From NCBI GenBank assembly GCA_016207985.1, contig JACQYX010000061.1:1-10617 (forward strand): a stretch of 10,617 nucleotides of DNA, written 5' to 3'. Each line of letters starts with the position of its first letter. Positions within the stretch are counted from its first letter, which is position 1. Origin of the DNA: Ignavibacteriales bacterium (GTDB lineage: Bacteria; Bacteroidota; Ignavibacteria; UBA10030; SZUA-254). This document shows positions 1 to 6,325 of this stretch, piece by piece. The notes below the pieces were generated by a model, which was not told where the DNA came from, searched no databases, and saw only the letters and a list, made by a program, of their open reading frames with translations. A program made the translations under genes and the position numbers.

Positions 1-663
1 CTTGTTCATATTAAACACTATTATCGGCATCTGGTTCTCTTTACATAAAGTGATGGCGGTATGGTCCATGGCCTTCAGCTCTTTTGCCAAAACATCTTGA
101 TATGATATTTCATCGAATTTGACAGCGTCGGGATATTTTTCAGGATCGCAGTTGTATACACCATCGACACGCGTGCCCTTGATGATCACATCGGCGTTAA
201 TTTCAATTGCACGAAGAGCTGCGGCGGAATCGGTCGTAAAATACGGATTGCCTGTACCGGCAGCAAAAATAACGACTCGTCCCTTCTCTAAATGTCGTAC
301 TGCACGTCTACGAATAAATGGCTCTGCCATCTCTTCCATTTTAATCGGACTCAATAACCTTGTGAACACACCGCGATGCTCGAGCGCACTTTGCAATGCA
401 AGTCCGTTGATGATTGTCGCGAGCATCCCCATATGATCGCCGGTAACTTTATCGATACCGTCGGAAGAGTTCTCGACTCCCCGATAGATATTGCCACCAC
501 CGATCACAATTCCGATTTCTACACCTGCACTCCTAACATCTGCAATCTCATCGGCATATCGTCCCAATACTTTGGAATCGATACCAAATTCTTTATCTCC
601 CATGAGCGCTTCACCGCTTACCTTAAGAATTATACGATTGTATTTTGGTTTAATCTTCTTCAT
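1..663 (-). CDS. pyrH: UMP kinase, 3' end outside window
   Basis: Encodes the bacterial hexameric UMP kinase, which phosphorylates UMP to UDP with ATP in cytoplasmic pyrimidine nucleotide synthesis. My translation from the ATG at 663 gives 221 codons with no stop before the window edge. The family is about 235-240 residues, so roughly 15-20 C-terminal residues are missing. Visible amino-acid-kinase features are the N-terminal [10 protein letters not shown] strand and glycine loop (about residues 11-20), [17 protein letters not shown], and the [15 protein letters not shown] nucleotide-binding segment, followed by GTRVDGVY. The start is fixed by the conserved N-terminus, yet there is no Shine-Dalgarno sequence: a terminator-like hairpin and its T-tract end only 3 nt before the ATG. 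It follows tsf in the conserved rpsB-tsf-pyrH order, and frr would be expected next, outside the window. Confidence 0.97.
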   Translation of the reverse strand, partial: MKKIKPKYNRIILKVSGEALMGDKEFGIDSKVLGRYADEIADVRSAGVEIGIVIGGGNIYRGVENSSDGIDKVTGDHMGMLATIINGLALQSALEHRGVFTRLLSPIKMEEMAEPFIRRRAVRHLEKGRVVIFAAGTGNPYFTTDSAAALRAIEINADVIIKGTRVDGVYNCDPEKYPDAVKFDEISYQDVLAKELKAMDHTAITLCKENQMPIIVFNMNK

Positions 664-666
664 AGT

Positions 667-700
667 ATAAAAAGAAAAGGTCTCGATAATGTGAGACCTT
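667..700 (-). terminator. Terminator-like hairpin between tsf and pyrH
   Basis: On the minus strand an 8-bp perfect stem (AAGGTCTC / GAGACCTT, 693-700 and 677-684) with an 8-nt loop is followed by TTCTTTTT. It lies 10 nt after the tsf stop and ends 3 nt before the pyrH ATG. It has the form of an intrinsic terminator of moderate strength, four of its eight pairs being G-C. It may instead be a partial terminator or 5'-UTR structure that lowers pyrH output relative to the ribosomal genes. Confidence 0.55.
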
Positions 701-710
701 ATTGTATTGT

Positions 711-1310
711 TTATGAATTTTCTCCAAGATGAAAACGCTTGAAGCGGCGGATCGTTATCTTCTCAGCCGTCTTTGCCATCATATCGAGGATCAAGTCTTT
801 AATCGTCTTTCCTGAATCCTTGATGTATGTTTGCTCCATCAAGCAGAATTCCTGATAATATTTTTCCAATTTCCCATCGGCAATGCGCTCGACTACCTGC
901 TCTGGCTTCTTCTCGTTGCGTGCCTGCGTGCGATAAATTTCCTTCTCATGATCGATCGTTTCTTTCGATACTTCCTCTTTACCGATGTATAGAGGATTCA
1001 TGGCAGCTATCTGCATTGCGATCTCGCGTGCGAGTGATTTGAAATCGTCTGTCTTGGCGACAAAGTCGGTCTCGCAATTCACTTCAACCATCGATCCGAT
1101 GCGTCCACCAGCGTGTATGTATGCTTCAACAACACCTTGATTAGTCGTACGATCCGCGCGCTTCTCGGCTGTCGCAGCACCTTTCTTCCGTAAATAATCA
1201 ATCGCTTTATCCATATCGCCGCCGGTTTCGGTGAGTGCTTTTTTACAGTCCATCATCCCCGCACCTGTTCGATATCTTAGACCATTTACTTGCTCTGTTG
1301 TAATTTCCAT
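711..1310 (-). CDS. tsf: Elongation factor Ts
   Basis: Guanine-nucleotide exchange factor that regenerates EF-Tu-GTP during translation elongation in the cytoplasm. The 199-residue product has the N-terminal UBA-like domain (about residues 1-55, with [12 protein letters not shown] and AIDYLRKKG) and the core motif [11 protein letters not shown], whose TDF tripeptide contacts the EF-Tu nucleotide-binding domain. At about 200 residues it is the short form, like Thermus EF-Ts, lacking the second core subdomain and the coiled-coil extension of the ~280-residue enterobacterial type. The ATG at 1310 gives the conserved N-terminus. Only a weak AGAGAG lies about 9 nt upstream. It is 46 nt downstream of rpsB and presumably co-transcribed. 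The stop is TAA. Confidence 0.98.
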   Translation of the reverse strand: MEITTEQVNGLRYRTGAGMMDCKKALTETGGDMDKAIDYLRKKGAATAEKRADRTTNQGVVEAYIHAGGRIGSMVEVNCETDFVAKTDDFKSLAREIAMQIAAMNPLYIGKEEVSKETIDHEKEIYRTQARNEKKPEQVVERIADGKLEKYYQEFCLMEQTYIKDSGKTIKDLILDMMAKTAEKITIRRFKRFHLGENS

Positions 1311-1356
1311 ATCTGATGACTCTCTCTTATCTTTTCTTATTTATTCAAAATAAACT

Positions 1357-2115
1357 TTATTTTTCTTTTTTAACTTCCTTCTGACTTCCTCTTTCGGCTG
1401 CCTCCTCCGCCATGGCTTGCTGCATTTCAGAGATTCGTTCTACCCCTTCGAGTACAGCATCCGCTACTATTCTCGTAATTGCCTGGATAGATTTTATTGC
1501 ATCATCGTTAGCCGGAATTGGATGATTGACGATGTTCGGATCACAATTCGTGTCGACAATAGCGTAGACCGGGATACCGAGTCGTTTGGCTTCGTTCACT
1601 GCTATCTCCTCTTTCTTGATATCGACTATGAATAATGCGCCGGGGAGTCTCGTCATTTCTACGACACCGGAAAGAACATCGGATAATTTTTCCTTCTCAC
1701 GATCGAGTACGAGCGCTTCTTTCTTTGTAATCTTATCGTACGTTCCATCGGTTTCCATCTTCTCGATATTTTGTAACCGCTTGACGCTTTTACGGATGGT
1801 TGAAAAGTTTGTCAGCATTCCTCCAAGCCATCGTTTGGAAACGTAAAATGCACCGCAACGCCTCGCTTCTTCTTCAATCACCTGGCTCGCCTGACTCTTG
1901 GTTCCGACAAAAAGTATCTTCTTACCTTCAGCAACATTGTTGGAGATTGCATTACAAGCTCCTTCGAGAAGCTCTTGAGTTTTTTTGAGATCGATGATGT
2001 GAATACCGTTGCGCTCCATGAAGATGAACGGTTTCATCTTGGGATTCCAACGGCGTGTGAGGTGACCAAAGTGCGCACCTGCGTCTAAAAGGTCGGCTAA
2101 TTCTATTCGTGGCAT
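1357..2115 (-). CDS. rpsB: 30S ribosomal protein S2
   Basis: Small-subunit ribosomal protein S2, which binds late in 30S assembly near the head-body junction and helps recruit S1. The 252-residue product shows the classic signatures: [19 protein letters not shown] near residue 9, [31 protein letters not shown], and the C-terminal [20 protein letters not shown] block. The C-terminus is an acidic/basic tail ending in KKEK. The ATG at 2115 is supported by an AGGAG Shine-Dalgarno about 9 nt upstream. It precedes tsf in the near-universal rpsB-tsf pair. The 195-nt spacer to rpsI is long for this cluster and full of inverted repeats, so a separate promoter or leader there is plausible. Confidence 0.99.
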   Translation of the reverse strand: MPRIELADLLDAGAHFGHLTRRWNPKMKPFIFMERNGIHIIDLKKTQELLEGACNAISNNVAEGKKILFVGTKSQASQVIEEEARRCGAFYVSKRWLGGMLTNFSTIRKSVKRLQNIEKMETDGTYDKITKKEALVLDREKEKLSDVLSGVVEMTRLPGALFIVDIKKEEIAVNEAKRLGIPVYAIVDTNCDPNIVNHPIPANDDAIKSIQAITRIVADAVLEGVERISEMQQAMAEEAAERGSQKEVKKEK

Positions 2116-2163
2116 TAATTTTAACTCCTATGTTAGTTAGTTCTTCTACTCCCGTCATCTTCC

Positions 2164-2211
2164 GCTGGGATCCCGTCATTTCACCACGTGAAATGACGGG
2201 ACACTTCCAGC
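2164..2211. repeat. Long palindromic hairpin upstream of rpsB
   Basis: A perfect 14-bp inverted repeat (TCCCGTCATTTCAC at 2171-2184 against 2188-2201) surrounds a 3-nt loop. It is extended by an outer 5-bp stem GCTGG/CCAGC (2164-2168, 2207-2211) with unpaired bases between. A partial direct copy, CCCGTCAT, also occurs about 20 bp to its left. There is no adjacent T-run, so it looks like a small palindromic intergenic repeat or an mRNA structure rather than a terminator. It lies 49 nt upstream of the rpsB start codon. Confidence 0.75.
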
Positions 2212-2234
2212 AAAATCAGAGAGTATGTATGATA

Positions 2235-2296
2235 GTTAATTGGTTAAATATTTATTGGTTAATTTGTAACTGGTCCGATAACCAATTAACAAATTA
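2235..2296. repeat. AT-rich inverted and direct repeats after rpsI
   Basis: GTTAATTGGTTA at 2235-2246 is repeated exactly in inverted form at 2279-2290. An overlapping pair, TAATTTGT (2260-2267) and ACAAATTA (2289-2296), offers a competing fold, and the ATTGGTTAA core recurs directly at about 2240 and 2254. The right arms of the two pairs overlap, so the two foldings are mutually exclusive. Function unknown; candidates are an mRNA leader or a small repeat element. Confidence 0.6.
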
Positions 2297-2310
2297 CCAT
2301 TCGAAAAATC

Positions 2311-2703
2311 TTAACGTTTACTGAACTGGAATCTCTTTCGTGCTTTGCGCTGACCGTATTTTTTACGCTCGACCATACGCGAATCACGTGTAAGCAAATC
2401 GTGCTCACGAAGTTTAGCACGATGATCGCTATTCAGCTCGACCAACGCACGAGAGATACCAAGTTTCACTGCGCCGGCTTGTCCGGTTGGACCGCCGCCA
2501 TTTACATTCGCTTCAACATCGTACTTGCCCGACGTCTCGGTTACCGTGAATGGTAAAAGAACCTGACTCTGAAGCGTGTCGACAGGAAAATATTGTTCTA
2601 ACTTTTTATCGTTCACTTTTATTTCACCTGAACCGGATTTTACAATCACTCGAGCGACCGATGTCTTCCTTCTCCCGACTGCAATCTTTACATGATGTAT
2701 CAT
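2311..2703 (-). CDS. rpsI: 30S ribosomal protein S9
   Basis: Small-subunit protein S9, located in the 30S head, whose extended C-terminal tail reaches the P-site tRNA anticodon stem-loop. The 130-residue product has the typical length. Recognisable segments are AVGRRKTSVARV (about residues 8-19), the GGGPTGQAGAVKLGISRAL block near residues 69-87, and LTRDSRMVERKKYGQRKARKRFQFSKR at the C-terminus, ending in the invariant SKR. The ATG at 2703 has an AAGGA-type ribosome binding site, and the gap to the upstream rplM stop is 20 nt, so the two form one operon in the usual rplM-rpsI order. The stop is TAA. Confidence 0.99.
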   Translation of the reverse strand: MIHHVKIAVGRRKTSVARVIVKSGSGEIKVNDKKLEQYFPVDTLQSQVLLPFTVTETSGKYDVEANVNGGGPTGQAGAVKLGISRALVELNSDHRAKLREHDLLTRDSRMVERKKYGQRKARKRFQFSKR

Positions 2704-2723
2704 TATTTCTATCCTTCTCTCGA

Positions 2724-3167
2724 TTAAAATTTAATTGGTTCTGGTTTTTGTGCTTTATGTGGATGTTCAGTTCCCCGATAAACTTTCAGCTTCTTGATAA
2801 CCTGAGCGCCAAGTCGGTTATGGGGAATCATTCCCTTTACTGCGTGTGTGAAAATTCTTTCCGGATTGGTTTTCATCAGCTCTTTGTACGTCTCCACCGT
2901 GGCGCCGGCGGGGTAAAGTGTGTGATGAAAATAAGTTTTTAGTTCGTTACGTCTGCCAGTTACCTTCACTTTATCTGCGTTGATGACGACGACGTAATCG
3001 CCGCAATCGACGTTGGGAGTGAAGATCGGTTTATGTTTCCCTCGAAGTATATGTGCAACACGGCTGGCGATACGACCGAGCGTTTGTCCGCTTGCATCCA
3101 CGAGAAACCACTTCTGGTCGATCTCGTTCTGTTTAAATGAATATGTTAATCTTTGAGCTAATGCCAC
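2724..3167 (-). CDS. rplM: 50S ribosomal protein L13
   Basis: Large-subunit protein L13, an early-assembly protein bound to 23S rRNA. The product is 147 residues, the usual length. Motifs include the N-terminal WFLVDASGQTLGRIASRVA (about residues 20-38), RGKHKPIFTPNVDCGDYVVVINADKV, and the central HAVKGMIPHNRLG segment with LKVYRGTEHPH near the C-terminus. The start is GTG at 3167, chosen because AAGGA lies about 7 nt upstream and no internal ATG precedes the conserved region. It is the first gene of the ribosomal operon and is preceded by a hairpin leader. Confidence 0.99.
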   Translation of the reverse strand: MALAQRLTYSFKQNEIDQKWFLVDASGQTLGRIASRVAHILRGKHKPIFTPNVDCGDYVVVINADKVKVTGRRNELKTYFHHTLYPAGATVETYKELMKTNPERIFTHAVKGMIPHNRLGAQVIKKLKVYRGTEHPHKAQKPEPIKF

Positions 3168-3198
3168 AGCAAATCCTTGATTATGATGAAATATGCAA

Positions 3199-3232
3199 GA
3201 TTTTAAAAGAAACCCGCCATTTCTAAGGCGGG
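3199..3232 (-). terminator. Hairpin with T-tract in the rplM leader
   Basis: On the minus strand CCCGCC-8 nt-GGCGGG (3227-3232 / 3213-3218) is followed by TTTCTTTTAAAA. This is the form of an intrinsic terminator, 45 nt upstream of the rplM GTG. If the promoter proposed at 3243-3271 is real, the hairpin would sit at the very 5' end of the rplM mRNA and act as an attenuator or stabilising stem. Otherwise it ends transcription coming from the GH3 remnant. Confidence 0.6.
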
Positions 3233-3242
3233 AAGTGGTATA

Positions 3243-3271
3243 AATTTAATGAAAATTTTCATGAGAGGCAA
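3243..3271 (-). promoter_or_regulatory. Candidate rplM promoter with palindrome in the spacer
   Basis: On the minus strand TTGCCT (3266-3271) and TAAATT (3243-3248) are separated by 17 nt, each matching the sigma-70 consensus at 4 of 6 positions. A perfect 14-nt palindrome, ATGAAAATTTTCAT (3249-3262), fills most of the spacer and could be an operator. Transcription would start around 3236. This is sequence inspection only, and the palindrome could be an AT-rich coincidence. Confidence 0.33.
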
Positions 3272-3349
3272 GGAAATCGATTGATTACTTATGAGAAATA
3301 TTTTCTTCAGTTTATTCATACTAATAAGAATCTTTCTTGTAGCATACTA

Positions 3350-3562
3350 TTAATTACACTCATCAAATACAAATGGCTCACCATTAACTTCGAATTGTTT
3401 GGTTAATATTTCGGTTGTGCTTAAATCGGCTCTCCCGCTCTTCCCCGGTTGTCGTCCACCTACGTTTATCTCAATTATTCCCGGCTCGATTATCTGGCTC
3501 TCAAGGTTGATGAGGAGTAAATCGTTGAGGAATATTTTGAATCTACTAAACACGTCCACCCG
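3350..3562 (-). pseudogene. Decayed GH3 glycosidase remnant (PA14 piece fused to C-terminal tail)
   Basis: An open stretch whose translation matches two separated parts of the GH3 protein encoded at 6326-9004. The first part (about 3559-3505, VFSRFKIFLNDLLLI) aligns with VFGGFRIYLDDSLLI in the PA14 domain, and the DNA agrees at about 33 of 45 positions by hand. It runs directly into IIEPG...GGRQPGKSG...FEVNGEP, which aligns with the last ~44 residues of the same GH3 protein (about 25 identical). The GH3 C-terminal catalytic domain and most of the fibronectin-like domain, over 300 residues, are missing between them, and everything upstream of the PA14 fragment is absent. The open frame continues to 3625 only by reading through the terminator of the neighbouring operon. 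It is a degraded paralogue, not a working gene. Confidence 0.85.
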
Positions 3563-3565
3563 CGG

Positions 3566-3609
3566 CAAGAAAATGAAAAAGCCCCCATGAACACTTCCAC
3601 GGGGGCTTT
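3566..3609 (-). terminator. Intrinsic terminator of the sigma/anti-sigma/DUF4097 operon
   Basis: AAAGCCCCC (3578-3586) pairs with GGGGGCTTT (3601-3609). On the minus strand the stem can extend inward with five more pairs including G-U wobbles, closing on an AGTG loop. The stem is followed by TTTTTCATTTTCTT-type sequence on the minus strand. It starts 21 nt after the TAG of the DUF4097 gene, so it ends that operon. A short TTTC on the other side gives weak bidirectional potential. Confidence 0.92.
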
Positions 3610-3629
3610 CTTGATTCAAGAACAAGCTC

Positions 3630-4733
3630 CTACTTTTTCAGAATACGGATATTTGATTGCGATGTCGAAAGCGTAACTTTTTCCCCGCCGCCATTGATTA
3701 AATACACCGCGCGGATTTCTTCTTCGTCCTCGTCCTCTTCGTAACTTTCGGCTTTAAAGTCGGAATGAATTTTATATTTCTTCACATTCTTCGACCATTT
3801 TTTTGAAATCTCGATTGTCGCTTCAACCGTTATCTTTGCATTCGCAGGGATGTACAATTTTATATCACCTCCACCTGTCGATAATTTACTGTCACCTTTC
3901 CCGGCTGGATCCAATTCAGCCACAATATCTCCACCACCCGTCGATGAAACAATACTTCCTGTAATATTTTTAAGATTTACATTTCCTCCACCGGTTGAGA
4001 CGTCCACTTTGCCCGAAGCATCCCTCACGTCTACATTCCCGCCGCCGGTCGATGCCTTGACATCGCCGCCCGCACCATTCAGGTCGATGTTCCCACCGCC
4101 CGTCGAGATAGTTGCACGTCCATCCGCTCTTCCTATTTTAATATCTCCCCCACCAGTAGATGATTTCACATATCCTTTGATATCATCGATTTCAATATTA
4201 CCTCCTCCAGTCGACAAATCAACATCGCTGCCGATAGCTCCAGCTTTAATATCACCGCCTCCGGTTGAGAGCGATACCTTTCCATTCATTACATTTTTTA
4301 GATTAATGTTTCCGCCGCCTGAAGATCCTTTTACCGTACCTTTGATATCGTCCTCGATCACAATATCACCGCCGCCGGTACTCAGATGTACATCGAACTC
4401 TTTGGGGATCTTCACCTCAAACTCCGCTGAATTACTGCCAGACTCTTCGTCGTCTATTTTAAACCTGACGGTGACTTTATTTTTGTCCCCTTTCATCCTG
4501 ATGTGCTCCAATTCATCCTCATCGAAACCTATCGCACGAACATTGACTTCGTTCTTTTCCCAGGGAGTTATCGTGATGTCACCGTACGCGACACTAATTT
4601 CCAGTATGCCGCCCTTTTGAACTTCGAAAGATGCTGTCTTTTCTTCATCCTCATCCTGAGCCACGACAAATCCCATCACCACAAAAGCGGCAAGGGCTAA
4701 TATCACAAATGCAATTTTACGTTGATGTTTCAT
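3630..4733 (-). CDS. Secreted DUF4097-type beta-solenoid protein
   Basis: A 367-residue exported protein. An N-terminal signal peptide (basic MKHQRK, hydrophobic core to about residue 25, AQ cleavage site) is followed by a DUF4097/putative-adhesin type fold (PF13349-like). Residues 118-300 hold ten S(T/S)GGG(D/N)(I/V) units starting at 118, 137, 156, 174, 192, 210, 228, 246, 264 and 285; most are exactly 18 residues apart, which fits turns of a beta-solenoid. A highly acidic segment (YEEDEDEEE) lies near residue 331. The ATG at 4733 has GGAG 8 nt upstream and overlaps the anti-sigma TGA as ATGA, so translation is coupled to the upstream gene. DUF4097 proteins commonly sit beside ECF sigma/anti-sigma pairs. 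Their molecular role is unknown; an envelope structural or sensing role is an inference. The stop codon is TAG, so TAG is an ordinary stop in this genome. Confidence 0.9.
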   Translation of the reverse strand: MKHQRKIAFVILALAAFVVMGFVVAQDEDEEKTASFEVQKGGILEISVAYGDITITPWEKNEVNVRAIGFDEDELEHIRMKGDKNKVTVRFKIDDEESGSNSAEFEVKIPKEFDVHLSTGGGDIVIEDDIKGTVKGSSGGGNINLKNVMNGKVSLSTGGGDIKAGAIGSDVDLSTGGGNIEIDDIKGYVKSSTGGGDIKIGRADGRATISTGGGNIDLNGAGGDVKASTGGGNVDVRDASGKVDVSTGGGNVNLKNITGSIVSSTGGGDIVAELDPAGKGDSKLSTGGGDIKLYIPANAKITVEATIEISKKWSKNVKKYKIHSDFKAESYEEDEDEEEIRAVYLINGGGEKVTLSTSQSNIRILKK

Positions 4734-5666
4734 TGTACTATCTCCTTTAATACTGCTTGCGAACGCAAGCGGATGTAATTATTTTTTTCAGTTTTGATTT
4801 TCGAGCGTAATACTTCTAGAAAAGCTGTATCTTTTTCAATCTTTTTACCGTCCCATTTTGAAAGAACATTAATGGCAGCGATACGCAGTCCGGCGTTGCT
4901 GTTCACGCTCGGCTGTATAGTTGCCGAGCATATCGAGCGCCTCCTTTCGTACACCCGGATTTTTATCGAATCTCACGGCTGAGATCAGTGCCTCCATAAC
5001 TTCAGCGTCGGGTTGTGCAGTGTGTGCCTCGGAGGCAAGTGCATTCACCGATTGCAATCGTACACCCGGATTTTGATCGCTGATGAGAGCATATGCCAGC
5101 ACTTTTTGAATGGTCGGATCGCTTACCCGTCCCTTCATGTGAACAGGCATTGATGCTTCGAATGTGAATTCAACCTCACCGCTGGTTTTATCCAACGATA
5201 TAAATTGAACATTCGATATTCGGGAATCGTCGTTTAGTGCCTCTGTGAACGTTACTTGTTCCTTCTCAACGACCGGCTCGGTAGTTGAAGATACTTCAGT
5301 CGTTCGAAAAGTGAAATAACCGATCAACATACCTCCGACGAGAAGAGCCGCACCGCCAATTGCAACTTTGTATCGCAATACGACAACGTCGTAGATCGTA
5401 TCGATAATCGTATCTAGGAAGGATTTTTTCTTCCGTTCATTTTTCAAAGATTGAGAAAGTTCTTGCCGTGCTTCTTGTAGTAATGGATCGCTTACCTGTA
5501 AAGGTTCGAATTTATTTAGAACGCGCGCGAGTCTTTTCATTTTTTCAAGCTCGTTGCGGCATCGGGAGCATACACTCAAGTGATGATCAAACTCCCGGAG
5601 CTCTTCTCCTGCCAGCTCGCTGTAAAAATAAAGATGAACCTGCTCTTCAAATCTTTTGTGTTTCAT
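4730..5666 (-). pseudogene. Membrane anti-sigma factor with HEAT repeats, frame disrupted
   Basis: Partner of the ECF sigma factor. Counting from the ATG at 5666 (AGGAG 7 nt upstream; ATGA overlap with the sigma TGA), residues about 1-45 form a zinc-binding anti-sigma domain with H29-x3-C33-x2-C36. Residues 101-120 are one membrane segment, followed by an exported region with HEAT-type repeats from about residue 190. The first frame ends at a TAA at 4869-4871. HEAT sequence then continues in another frame (SNAGLRIAAINVL to EIVQ) down to the TGA at 4730, which overlaps the next gene. Repeat spacing is 37-39 residues elsewhere but only about 23 across the break at 4900-4920, so a small deletion not divisible by three fits better than a one-base slip. 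The truncated protein keeps the sigma-binding and membrane parts and may still work. Confidence 0.87.
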
Positions 5667-6265
5667 TCCGATACTCCTTCTAAATATAAATCCTTCAGTT
5701 CCCCGCGCAGTTTGCGAATGGCGATAAAAAGCTGCTTCTTCACCGCTCCTTCGGAACATTTTAGAAACGAGGCGATCTCATGAAGCTTGTGTCCATCGTA
5801 GTGTCGCATTGTGAAGACAAGTTTTTGTTGCGGTGATAGAAGATTCACTGCGTTCGCTACTCGTGCTGAAATCTCGGTGTTCCTCATCTGCCTATGCGGT
5901 GATATGCCATTATTTTTATCGATATACTGAGATCCGACCGATTGGTTCTTTGAATTTTCATACTGAGTGCTCATAGTGAGGTATCTTTTTCGGCTCCTAT
6001 AAAATGAGATACAAACATTCGTCGTTATCCGATAAAGCCACGTTGTAAATTCACTCTTCTCTTTAAATTTACCGATGCCCCGATACGCTCGAATAAACAC
6101 TTCCTGATAGATGTCTTTCGCATCCTCTGCGTTGTCAACGTACCTTGCCGCTATCGAGAATACCTTTCTATCGTGTCTGAAGACGAGAGTCTGAAAAGCG
6201 CTGAAATTACCGTTTTTCACCTCTCGTATCAATTCGTTATCGCTGAGAGAAGAATGATCATGCAT
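5663..6265 (-). CDS. ECF RNA polymerase sigma factor
   Basis: A 200-residue extracytoplasmic-function sigma factor of the RpoE type that directs RNA polymerase to a small regulon when released by its anti-sigma factor. Region 2 spans about residues 22-95 (HDRKVFSIAARYV, then the DAKDIYQEVFIRAYRGI helix for core binding, and FTTWLYRITTNV for the -10 element). Region 4 spans about 140-195 (LLSPQQKLVFTMRHYDG, then the helix-turn-helix HEIASFLKCSEGAVKKQLF for the -35 element). It is intact. The TGA at 5663 overlaps the anti-sigma ATG in an ATGA, indicating translational coupling and balanced production. No Shine-Dalgarno precedes the ATG at 6265. It lies 60 nt after the GH3 stop. Targets cannot be read from the window beyond possible autoregulation. 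Confidence 0.96.
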   Translation of the reverse strand: MHDHSSLSDNELIREVKNGNFSAFQTLVFRHDRKVFSIAARYVDNAEDAKDIYQEVFIRAYRGIGKFKEKSEFTTWLYRITTNVCISFYRSRKRYLTMSTQYENSKNQSVGSQYIDKNNGISPHRQMRNTEISARVANAVNLLSPQQKLVFTMRHYDGHKLHEIASFLKCSEGAVKKQLFIAIRKLRGELKDLYLEGVSE

Positions 6266-6272
6266 TTGTGTA

Positions 6273-6299
6273 TTTGACTTTTAATGTCGAAAAAAGGTT
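6273..6299 (-). promoter_or_regulatory. Candidate ECF-type autoregulatory promoter
   Basis: On the minus strand AACCTT (6294-6299) and GTCAAA (6273-6278) are 15 nt apart, resembling the AAC-containing -35 and CGTC-type -10 elements of many ECF promoters. Transcription would begin almost at the sigma ATG, giving a leaderless or near-leaderless message, consistent with the missing Shine-Dalgarno. The match is by eye and weak. Confidence 0.25.
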
Positions 6300-6325
6300 G
6301 GCGCTGAATGGATGATGATTCAGAT

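Larger units (their letters stand above)
2116..2310. other. Repeat-rich rpsI-rpsB spacer
   Basis: A gene-free spacer of 195 bp between rpsI and rpsB. It holds a long GC-containing hairpin (2164-2211) beside the rpsB start and an AT-rich set of inverted repeats (2235-2296) beside the rpsI stop. Neither hairpin is followed by a T-tract on the minus strand, so I do not call a terminator. The spacer probably holds a promoter or leader for rpsB-tsf, but I could not pick a convincing promoter. Confidence 0.5.

Noticed and set aside
119..732. Plus-strand open frames over pyrH
   Set aside because: pyrH on the minus strand is clearly recognisable and conserved across this region; the plus-strand frames are shadows.
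3563..3625. Treating the whole 3350-3625 frame as a 91-residue gene
   Set aside because: Its first ~20 codons are the stem and T-tract of the DUF4097 operon terminator; only the part from about 3562 has likeness to GH3.
3850..4620. A 256-codon plus-strand open frame rich in SPPPVD repeats
   Set aside because: It is the exact antisense of the STGGG(D/N) repeats of the DUF4097 gene; the regular coding repeat keeps the opposite strand open. No ribosome binding site or separate family likeness.
4730..4954. A separate 74-residue gene
   Set aside because: Its sequence continues the HEAT repeats of the anti-sigma factor and ends at the ATGA overlap with the next gene, so it is the displaced 3' part of that gene.
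5667..5759. Upstream extension of the anti-sigma start into the sigma gene
   Set aside because: The extra 31 residues are an out-of-frame reading of sigma region 4; the ATG at 5666 has AGGAG at the right distance and the typical ATGA overlap.
6304..6323. Hairpin CTGAAT/ATTCAG after GH3 as a terminator
   Set aside because: Only six AT-rich pairs and the T-run begins about eight bases too far downstream for an intrinsic terminator.
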